From NCBI GenBank assembly GCA_014728295.1, contig WJLW01000005.1:1-64000 (forward strand): DNA of 64,000 nt, written 5' to 3'. The translations under genes and the position numbers were made by a program. Position 1 is the first letter of the stretch. Every line of letters begins with the position of its first letter. The notes beneath the pieces are model-generated. The model made no database searches. It was not told the DNA's origin and saw only the letters and a program-made list of their open reading frames with translations. Positions 1 to 8,300 of the stretch are shown piece by piece. Origin of the DNA: Chitinivibrionales bacterium. GTDB lineage: Bacteria > Fibrobacterota > Chitinivibrionia > Chitinivibrionales > WJKA01.

Positions 1-329
<329 letters not shown>

Positions 330-899
330 ATGCTATGGCTGAAGAAAAAGACTCACTTTGGAATTGCGCAAGCTAATCGCCGTGAATTGGGGCAGGCGGA
401 TCAAAACGACGGTTCGTCACGGGTGCTGCGTGATCTCGAACAGATTGGCCGGGACGTAAAAGTGCAGTTGGCGCAGACAAGGAACATGCTCAACTTAATT
501 CAGAACAAAATGAAAATTCTGGAAGAGAGTGAGCTACTTTGGTCTGAACGGGCGCAAAAAGCGCTCGAGATCGACTATGACAAATCTCAGGAATGCATGC
601 AGCGTCTGCAGACGGTTTCATTCCAGAAGAATCAGCTAGCCGGTGAGATTCATGAATATCAGGTGCAAGAGAAGAAACTGACGTTCCGGCTGGGTGATAT
701 TCATTGCAAGTTCAGAAACCTCACGAACCAGGGGCACCCCCGCATGTTCCCACAAGACAAGTCGGCCACCTCTACTATGCAGAATGAAATTTACCGAGAG
801 CGGGTAGAAAATGAATCTCTCGATCCCGAACTGCACGAATTCAAGCAGAGGGTAAAGCAGCAGCTTGCCGAGGCGATTTACGCGTTCGAGCGCAATTAG
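330..899 (+). CDS. PspA/IM30-like coiled-coil protein
   Basis: A 189-residue, highly charged protein predicted to be almost wholly coiled coil. The ORF is open from 153, but the ATG at 330 follows GGAGGAGG at good spacing, so I start there. The middle of the protein (LLWSERAQKALEIDYDKSQE) matches the PspA family pattern of a Trp, then R/K-A and A-L, followed by long helices that pair K and L residues. PspA-family proteins bind the inner face of the cytoplasmic membrane and preserve it under stress. The protein is somewhat shorter than enteric PspA (about 222 residues) and the N-terminal amphipathic helix is not obvious, so the assignment is by resemblance. No psp partner genes are nearby. A degenerate sigma-54-like element lies about 63 bases upstream. 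Confidence 0.6.
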   Translation: MLWLKKKTHFGIAQANRRELGQADQNDGSSRVLRDLEQIGRDVKVQLAQTRNMLNLIQNKMKILEESELLWSERAQKALEIDYDKSQECMQRLQTVSFQKNQLAGEIHEYQVQEKKLTFRLGDIHCKFRNLTNQGHPRMFPQDKSATSTMQNEIYRERVENESLDPELHEFKQRVKQQLAEAIYAFERN

Positions 900-925
900 C
901 CGGGTGTCTGTCTGCGATGAGCGGC

Positions 926-1675
926 TTACCGCGCTACAGTAATAATTTCATCATATAATTGTTGAAATCTGCGATTGTAGGGCCACAACTTTCCGGCTTC
1001 TTTGAGTGCGTCAACTGCATCTGAACGATAGCGCGGCTCCCTTTTATAGGTATATCGATTGATACGATATTTCAGCTTTTCGGCTTTATCGGCATGCGAT
1101 AAGTCGGAATTGATATAATATCCGTCCCCGCCCTGCATAACCAGCCAGGAGAAATACAGTGTATCGCATGATAAGCTTTCGGAACTGAACTCTTTGCGCA
1201 GGATGGCAGCTATCGCCTCCTCCCGTGCATCTCCTTGCAGTGATGCAATATCGCTATTGCGGAGCAGCTTCTCCAGGCGAAAACGAAAGGGGACAACATT
1301 GGGAACATGCAATATAACATGGATAACATCATCTGAATTGTAAAGCGAGTCTGATTCGATGGTAGCGGTAACATTATCGAGCAGGTACGCGTGCATGGCT
1401 GGGGAGAAGGCTTTGACGGATGCAAAATCAGACATGCCCGTCAACTTGACAATGCGTTGCTGATACGCTTGAGGTGAAAAGACTCCGCGATCGTCCGGCA
1501 CTTGCATGGCCCGGGCTTGCTCGTATTGATTCCGTTTCAGCAGCTTGAGAAAATGTTCGACGGCGGCAATTGGAGACTCCGGCACCGTGTTGTGGATTGC
1601 TGAGCTGTCCTGAGCAGCAGCGAAAACACATAGCGACACGGTCAAAGCAGATGAAACGGTCATTTTGTCAAGCAT
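926..1675 (-). CDS. Secreted protein of unknown function
   Basis: A 249-residue protein with an N-terminal signal peptide (MLDKMTVSSALTVSLCVFAA, cleaved near AAAQ). I chose this start over the longer ORF (to 1759) because AGGAAGGG sits 5-6 bases upstream of it and the hydrophobic core then lies at the N-terminus. The mature part is mixed alpha/beta and has a segment near residues 45-70 reading VEHFLKLLKRNQYEQARAMQ, typical of NTF2-like or DUF4878-type folds that begin with a helix about accumulating products. No catalytic motif is visible. It probably ends up in the periplasm or outer membrane. The next gene is on the same strand 105 bases upstream. Confidence 0.7.
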   Translation of the reverse strand: MLDKMTVSSALTVSLCVFAAAQDSSAIHNTVPESPIAAVEHFLKLLKRNQYEQARAMQVPDDRGVFSPQAYQQRIVKLTGMSDFASVKAFSPAMHAYLLDNVTATIESDSLYNSDDVIHVILHVPNVVPFRFRLEKLLRNSDIASLQGDAREEAIAAILRKEFSSESLSCDTLYFSWLVMQGGDGYYINSDLSHADKAEKLKYRINRYTYKREPRYRSDAVDALKEAGKLWPYNRRFQQLYDEIITVAR

Positions 1676-1718
1676 GCACACCCTTCCTTTCCCGGACCCG
1701 ATTGATGCCTGCTTTAAA

Positions 1719-1746
1719 ACTATGTCGTATGTGTTGGTTGTGTCAA
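1719..1746 (-). promoter_or_regulatory. Candidate sigma-70 promoter for the secreted protein at 926-1675
   Basis: On the minus strand a perfect -35 (TTGACA, 1746-1741) is followed after 16 bases by CATAGT (1724-1719), 4 of 6 matches to the -10 consensus. It would give a leader of roughly 35 bases ahead of the chosen ATG. Confidence 0.45.
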
Positions 1747-1780
1747 TATTGTTCTGCAAAAACGAAAATGATGTGCGTGC

Positions 1781-2431
1781 TCATCGCACCTGCATCATTT
1801 TGTGCAGAACGGCCCGGTCGCCGGTTTTGACGCGTACAAAGCGAATACCCGAAGCCAGTGGGGAATATGCGATTGCGGTTGTTGATCCGTCAGCGGTTAC
1901 TCGCATGAGCAATGCCCCCTGTGCATCAAGAATTTCAACAATGGTTTTTCGGGCGGTAATGCCCTGTACATACAGTACTCCGCTTCGAAAAGAGAGAACC
2001 GGTGAACGCAATGGTTTTTGCGAGGTGAGAATGTGGTGCGATTCTGTTGAGAATTCCTGCCAGATCACGGTCGCGTCCTGATCGTACTGATGCGCGGCGC
2101 CGGTGTTTGCGTCGATGTGGTAGAGCATATTTTCGGGTATACTTTGCCGTGTCAATCCGGGAGCGCCCAGGCGAATGTCGGACCGGACAACGGCAAGGGT
2201 TTGGCGATTGTCAGCATAGGTCCAGAATGCGACGTGACTGCCGTAGGTATTTATAACGGGGTGACTGCCTTCTCCGACAGTAAGTGTATCGGTTACGACA
2301 TTGTTGGTTACGATTACCGCGCGCACGGTACCATTTTCTTTGATATTGTGTACGCCGATGCCGCTGGCGGCTATAATCCGGAAGGCAAACGACGCAACAA
2401 GCAATCCGGAAAAAGCGTTGGACCATTTCAT
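1781..2431 (-). CDS. Secreted protein with C-terminal sorting-like domain; possibly a shortened beta-propeller
   Basis: A 216-residue protein with a signal peptide (MKWSNAFSGLLVASFAFRII). Residues about 25-95 read like one or two blades of a TolB/WD-like propeller (GSHPVINTYGSHVAFWTY, then a charged strand). Residues about 145-216 form a beta-rich tail with the pattern ILDAQGALLMRV ... GIRFVRVKTG, which resembles the C-terminal secretion/sorting domains common in FCB bacteria. Family members with propellers are usually several times longer, so this copy may have lost its middle, though the reading frame is intact. The function is unknown; surface or extracellular location is inferred from the two end signals. 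Confidence 0.6.
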   Translation of the reverse strand: MKWSNAFSGLLVASFAFRIIAASGIGVHNIKENGTVRAVIVTNNVVTDTLTVGEGSHPVINTYGSHVAFWTYADNRQTLAVVRSDIRLGAPGLTRQSIPENMLYHIDANTGAAHQYDQDATVIWQEFSTESHHILTSQKPLRSPVLSFRSGVLYVQGITARKTIVEILDAQGALLMRVTADGSTTAIAYSPLASGIRFVRVKTGDRAVLHKMMQVR

Positions 2432-2575
2432 AGCAAACCCCGCCTGGTAAAGGTTTTATTTCTACTGTAAGAAAAACGTAGTAGGGAATGTAGTTGTACA
2501 AAAAGAAATTAGCCTATACTTAAATTGAGTAAATTGCTATATTTTATAATTATCAGCATCTCCTACTGAGGATAC

Positions 2576-4141
2576 ATGCCCAGAAAAAGCCAACCGGCCT
2601 TGCGCAAAGCACTGACCAGTCTCGTCAATCGGATATCGAGCGGATCGTTAACGCCGGGGCAGGAACTCCCTGCTTTGAAACGGATGGCGCATGAAGCAGG
2701 CGTCTCATTGCTGACGATGTGGAAAGCGGCTGAAATCCTGCGCAAGGAGGGCATTATTTCGGGCGGTTCGGGTAATAAATTCCGGCTGCTGCATATCGAA
2801 TGTGCCCATCTTCTTGATATGATCGAGCCCGAGCCCGAGGCTTCACGTGCCGCATCTGCGGACATCTCCTTTGCCTGGGAGCGTGTCAAAAACCGCATTC
2901 GACGGGATGTGCTTACCGGTGTGTATTCCGCCGCCGGAGGCCTGCCTGCCGTAAAAGAGCTTGAGATACTGTACAAAGGTTCTTTTCGTACGGTAAAACG
3001 GGCGCTGGATTCACTGTGCGATGAAGGCATTCTCACGGTTGGGGGCCATAAATATGCGCCGGCAATCGTAAGCAAAGAAAACGCAGCCGCCAAAATAGCG
3101 CTGATTGGGCAATGTGACAACAACGGAAAACTGTTGCTCTCTTCCGTCAACGAAGAATGGTTCCGTATCATAGAAGACGTCGGCGCAACCTCGCGTGCTC
3201 ATTTCGTCTCCTACGGCTATACGTCCGGATTGTTGGATTTTTCAATACGCAATTCGGAGGGTAATCCCTGCGAGCTTGAAGATGACGAGAGCATACTTGG
3301 CTATGCGATGATTGTCACCAACAACGAAAGCGGACGCGATCGCATCGTGCGCCGTCTCTACCATTTCAAGAAGCCGCTGGCAATTCTCGATCTGGCAGGC
3401 GGCTGGAAATTGCCGGCTGCAATTCATTACCGTGGAATCCGCATTTTCGCCGCTGCAACAGGTCTGGGGCCTGCCCGTAAAGTAGCAAAGTATCTGCTTG
3501 ATTTGGGTCATCGGCGCGTGGCCTATGTTTCGCCCTACCATAAAGCACTCTGGTCGCACAGGCGATTGCGAGGTCTGGAGGCTACCTTCAAAAATGCTGG
3601 TCTGCCCGGTGCTGTGTTTCCTTTTGTATTCACCCAACCGCGCCAGTATTTCAAAACTACTGCCGGCAATCGCGCCAATGTCGATGCGCTTGTCGCATAC
3701 TATCGCACCTGGAGCAAAGGGCTGCCCGCTGAGTATAAGGACGTGCTCGATCCTATCTTTGTGGAGACCATTTCCGTAAAAAGCATGTACCTGGCCGAAT
3801 TGAATCACTTTCTGCGCCCCCTGTTTCGCAAGGCAGGGCTGGAAGAATCAATTACTGCCTGGGTCTGTGCAAACGATCAGGTTGCCTGCGCCGCACAGGA
3901 TTTCTGCCGGCATAAAAAAATAGATGTGCCGGGTCAGTTGTCCATTGTCGGCTTTGATGACAGCTACGAGGGGCTGCAGCGTGGCATTTCCAGCTATAAC
4001 TTCAATCTGCGCGGCATAATGCATGCCATGATTGCGTACCTGCTAAATACACGTGCCTATCCGACAATATTTGCGCGCCGGCCTATTGAGATTGAGGGTA
4101 TGCTGGTACAGCGCCGAACAGTGGGTGTGACGAGTCGATGA
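2576..4141 (+). CDS. Transcriptional regulator: tandem GntR-type HTH plus LacI-type sensor domain
   Basis: A 521-residue regulator starting at an ATG with GAGG just upstream. Residues about 1-75 form a GntR winged helix (SGSLTPGQELPALKRMAHEA, then LLTMWKAAEILRKEGII). Residues about 95-165 repeat the fold (RIRRDVLTGVYSAAGGLPAV, then FRTVKRALDSLCDEGIL). The remainder is a LacI/periplasmic-binding-protein type ligand domain, with the diagnostic AWVCANDQVACAA and IVGFDDSYEGL motifs near the C-terminus. Such chimeras bind DNA and release it on binding a small ligand, often a sugar. The duplicated HTH is unusual: usual members have one. The ligand and target genes are not evident. It stands alone on its strand, and the small minus-strand ORF at 4057 overlaps its 3' end. 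Confidence 0.88.
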   Translation: MPRKSQPALRKALTSLVNRISSGSLTPGQELPALKRMAHEAGVSLLTMWKAAEILRKEGIISGGSGNKFRLLHIECAHLLDMIEPEPEASRAASADISFAWERVKNRIRRDVLTGVYSAAGGLPAVKELEILYKGSFRTVKRALDSLCDEGILTVGGHKYAPAIVSKENAAAKIALIGQCDNNGKLLLSSVNEEWFRIIEDVGATSRAHFVSYGYTSGLLDFSIRNSEGNPCELEDDESILGYAMIVTNNESGRDRIVRRLYHFKKPLAILDLAGGWKLPAAIHYRGIRIFAAATGLGPARKVAKYLLDLGHRRVAYVSPYHKALWSHRRLRGLEATFKNAGLPGAVFPFVFTQPRQYFKTTAGNRANVDALVAYYRTWSKGLPAEYKDVLDPIFVETISVKSMYLAELNHFLRPLFRKAGLEESITAWVCANDQVACAAQDFCRHKKIDVPGQLSIVGFDDSYEGLQRGISSYNFNLRGIMHAMIAYLLNTRAYPTIFARRPIEIEGMLVQRRTVGVTSR

Positions 4142-4377
4142 AATACCGACATAAGCACCACCTCGACCTGTTCGGACGGCGATATCCGGCTGGAAATAAT
4201 CTCCAGACTACCTTCTTCTCCCATCAAGGGAGTTAGAAAGAGATTTCCATTGCTGTACATTTTGCCGCCCTTTATCTGCACTGGAGGGCGATCCTCCTCT
4301 TCGGCATATACGGCAGGATAGGCATCGCCGGAGGCAAAAACCGAATACTGACTCAATGAAACAATTTCAGTGCGCAT
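4057..4377 (-). CDS. Doubtful small ORF, unknown function
   Basis: A 106-residue ORF if started at the ATG at 4377, which has GTGAGG about 6 bases upstream. A longer start exists at 4392. Residues 1-80 fill the gap between the regulator and dapF and have reasonable composition (VQIKGGKMYSNGNLFLTPLM). The last 25 residues overlap the 3' end of the regulator gene antisense and look like shadow sequence. It may be a real gene whose true end was lost by a frameshift, or no gene at all. I do not recognise the family. Confidence 0.35.
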   Translation of the reverse strand: MRTEIVSLSQYSVFASGDAYPAVYAEEEDRPPVQIKGGKMYSNGNLFLTPLMGEEGSLEIISSRISPSEQVEVVLMSVFHRLVTPTVRRCTSIPSISIGRRANIVG

Positions 4378-4487
4378 AAAGACCTCACTCATGCGACCGT
4401 TGACTTTTCCCTTCCCGCGTATGACAATGGATAATGTATTTTGAACAAAAGGTTAACTATCGTTCTTGCAAGGCTACCCGCATACCT

Positions 4488-5330
4488 ATGAAGAATCAAC
4501 GACTTATACATTTCACTAAAATGGAAGGGTGCGGCAACGACTTTATCGTCGTTTTTAACCCATCGGCCGGGGCGGCAAATGCTTTGATCCGGAAAGCGCC
4601 CTCCCTCTGCGACCGTCGCACCGGAATTGGCGCCGACGGTCTTGTTTTTGTCGGGTATTCATCTATGTGCGATTTTTCTATGCGCATCATCAATGCCGAT
4701 GGATCGGAAGCCGAGATGTGCGGCAACGGTCTGCGCTGTCTGGGGCGGTATATCAGGCAGAACAAGTTGATTGATCAGGATTTGATCGCCGTTGCCACAA
4801 AAGCGGCGCCTGTCGGGGTGGAAATGGCCAATGAGTATATACGCGTCAACATGAATGCTCCCCGGCTATCCGGAAGCGAAATCCCCGTTGAAAAAGATGC
4901 CGACCCGATCATCAATGAACCGGTTACGATTGACGATCGAGAGTTTCTGGTGACGGCTGTTTCCATGGGTAATCCCCATGCCGTTATATTTGCACACGAG
5001 TTGACGGATGATCTTGTGTTGAACTGGGGGCGCAGACTGGAGTCTCATCCTTTTTTTCCCAGGAGAACAAATGTAGAATTTGTAAAAGTGCACTCACCGC
5101 ATGAAATCAGCATGCGTGTTTTCGAACGGGGTGTTGGTGAAACCATGGCCTGCGGCACCGGCGCCTGCGCGAGTGTTGTTGCTGCTGTTTTGAATGAGAA
5201 GGTGCATGATTTTGCCACAGTGCATCTGCGGGGAGGAGATGTTACGGTCAATTGGGACGGTGACCGTGAGCAGCCGGTTTTTTTGGCCGGGCCTGCCCGG
5301 CAGGTATTTACCGGAACGGTGAGAATCTGA
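4488..5330 (+). CDS. dapF: Diaminopimelate epimerase
   Basis: Converts LL- to meso-diaminopimelate, the step before lysine and the source of the peptidoglycan cross-link residue; cytosolic and cofactor-free. The 280-residue product (family about 270-285) starts at MKNQRLIHFTKMEGCGNDF, the normal family N-terminus, so I trim the ORF track's 18 extra residues. Both catalytic cysteines are present in their motifs: ADGSEAEMCGNGLRC and GVGETMACGTGACAS. The two halves have the expected internal symmetry. It lies 47 bases before the large TPR gene on the same strand, so they may share a transcript. Confidence 0.97.
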   Translation: MKNQRLIHFTKMEGCGNDFIVVFNPSAGAANALIRKAPSLCDRRTGIGADGLVFVGYSSMCDFSMRIINADGSEAEMCGNGLRCLGRYIRQNKLIDQDLIAVATKAAPVGVEMANEYIRVNMNAPRLSGSEIPVEKDADPIINEPVTIDDREFLVTAVSMGNPHAVIFAHELTDDLVLNWGRRLESHPFFPRRTNVEFVKVHSPHEISMRVFERGVGETMACGTGACASVVAAVLNEKVHDFATVHLRGGDVTVNWDGDREQPVFLAGPARQVFTGTVRI

Positions 5331-5377
5331 GCCGGGTCCGGATTGAGTATCTTAATTCCCAAAGAAAGGGCTCTTGA

Positions 5378-8300
5378 ATGCAAAGCCTTTCCCGAGCAAC
5401 GCGCGCTTTGTGCATACCTGCATTAGTGTGTCTCCCGCTGATGGTTCATGCTGCATCAAGCGGCAGTCCAACCTTCATAATTGCACGTCCCTCAGACGCA
5501 TCATTGAATGTCGATCCCCAGAGCAAATGGTTCGGCGCACTCAGCGAAGAACTCTTTCATTTCAGGTTTAATGCATTGTCAAAGTGCAAAGTCGTTTCGC
5601 GCGACAAGCTTTTCGCATCCTTGCCGGATTACCGGAACATTCTCAAAGATATCAGCCAGGAAGATTATTTTCCCCTGGCGAAGATGACCGGTGCGGAGTA
5701 TGTCATTTTCCAGAAATATGAAACCTTTAAAGGCGGTCAGGAAATATTGTACCTGATGGAAACCCACCGGGTCAAAGATAAAAAAGTAGTATCCATCGTC
5801 GAGAAAACACTGGACGGTAAGTATCTGGGAAGCGAACTTGATTCATGCATCCTCAACATCTTGATCGAGACAAAAACAAATTTGCCGAAGAGCGAGCGCC
5901 TCTTTCTGGGAAAACCGGTAGTAAGCGCGTCACTTAAAAATCTGAAGCGCATAGGCTCTTTGCTGATAACGGAGCATTTTACGAAAACCGCCACTCCCGC
6001 CTCAATCGCTCCACAATACCAGCGTATCGCCGATAAAGACGTTACCATGTTTCTGGCGTTGTATCTGGGAGCATATGCCTACGAAAAGGCCGGCAAATAT
6101 GCCGATGCCGCCAAAATGTTCGAGTCGGTCATTGTCCACATACCCGAAGCTTATCCGGGGCTCTATGCCAAAGCCGCAAAGAATTTCGTGCAGGCAAAAC
6201 GCTATTCAGAAGCGATGAGCGTTGTCAAAAAAGCCGAACGAAAAGCCATATCCTCACATGAGATCATTGCTGCCAAAGCAGAAGCTTACCTTGCACAGGG
6301 CAAACGTAAAGCCGCACTGCCTTTGATGCAGAAAGTTATTATTGTCGACAAAAACAATCCGGCAGCTTTGCTCTTTTTTGCGCAGGAAGAAAACAAGGTC
6401 AAACGCTATTCCCAGGCGTTGGAGTTTGCCGAGCGTCTCTTGAAACTGGAACCCAACAATGCCGAAGCGCTGCTGGAGAAAGGGCGCGCTCTGAAGCTGC
6501 TCAAGCGGCATAAAGAGGCTCTGCCGGCTCTTACCCAGGCGATAACGCTTTTACCGGAAAATGCTGACGCTCATCTTCTGCTGGCCGATATCTATGCTGC
6601 CCGAAACAAGCATGTCCAGGCTGCCGAGCATTATCTCAAAGCAGCCGAATTCAAAAAGAAGAATCTGTCGGTGCATCTCAGCGCTTCTCGATCGCTCAAA
6701 AAGATTAAAAAGCATGACGAAGCACTGGACTTTCTGCGCAAAGCGCAATCCCGGTTTTCCGGCAAACGGGATTTTCAGCTTGAGCTCGGTATGCTTGAAT
6801 ACGAGTATGGCGATTCGTCCCGGGCCTTCCAGCACCTGGAACGCTATGCCGCAAGTGGGGCACGGAATCTGGACGTTTATCTGGCGCTGGGAGAGCTGTA
6901 TGAGCGGGAAGGCAAATATCTCAGCGGTGTTGCCATGTACAAAAAAGCTATGCCGATGCTGAAACGTAAAAACCCGACCAAAGTAAAAATGGCCCGGCTG
7001 TATTACAAGAATAATTACTTCACCAAAGCCATTGAATTATTGCGACCCGTGAGTTCTCTAAGGTCGCCGTTGAAAGAGTCCAACTATTACCTGGCCGGAG
7101 CCTATCTTGCCAAACGCGACACGCTCAAGGCACTGCGGGCTTTTGCCCGTGAAAAACGCTATCACGGCTACCGGCCCGGCATGCAGCGCAGGATGGCGGA
7201 CTTGTATTATGCCAAGGGGGTCAGCTCGAAGGCAAAAACAGAGTACCTCGGGCTGGTGAAAGCCGGAAAGGTACCTGCAGAGGTCTATATCCGGTTGTCG
7301 GATATGTATCTCGATGAAAAGAATATGGCCAAAGCCGAAGAATACCTGCTGATGGCCTCGCAACAGGGAAAAATGAAACCGGGCGCCTATTGTGAATTCG
7401 GAGCAAGTTATGCCTCACTCAAGCAATATGCCAAAGCAATTGACGCATACAACCGCTGCCTGCAGAAAAAACCGCGTGACAAAGTCGCTCTGCTCAAGCT
7501 GGCCGGCCTGTATGAGCGCGTTAAAAATCATGGCTCGGCAGCCCAGATCTATAAGCGAATTTATGAGCTCAAACCGGCCACGAATAAAAACTACCTGCTC
7601 AAATCGGCCCAGTTGAACGAAAAAGCGGGTCAAATTTCCCGGGCCCGTACCGAATACCAGGAATTTATCTCAAAAGGATTCAAGGACGCAACCGTAAGCA
7701 TCAAGCTGGCGACATTTGCCTTTCGCGAAAAAAAATACCAGGATGTTATAAACTACCTGCGCGCAATTACCGGCAAGAAGGTTGAAGCCAGAGACGTGCA
7801 ATTGATGCTTGCCGAATCTTATCTTGCTGAAAAGGCGTATGGTGCGGCCGTAGCTGTTCTCAAAAAGATTGTCGCCACACAAGCGGGTAATGCCGAAATC
7901 ATCGAAAAGACCGCTGTTGCAGCCGAGAAAGCCGGGGACTTGAAAACGGCAACCTCAATGTACCGGAAATTTCTCAAGTTGCCAAAGCACCCGCGCCAGC
8001 AGGAATATGCGTTTCACCTGGGTGAGATTCTGGAACAACGCAACCTGCACGCTGCCGCCGTTGCCCAATATAAAAAGAATATTGCCAACTCGCCCAAAGA
8101 TCTGAAGAGCTATGATCGCCTGATTGCCCTCTACCGAGCCCGTAACGATTTTTCCTCGGTTGAGCCGTTGCTTGAAAAAGCGGTACGCATACCCGGGGCG
8201 CAAAAGGAATACGCCTGGATGCTTGCGCAAACCCGGCTTGCCCGCAAGGATACTACGGGTGCGATTGCAAGTCTGAGCGCCTATGTCAAGTCCAGCTCTG

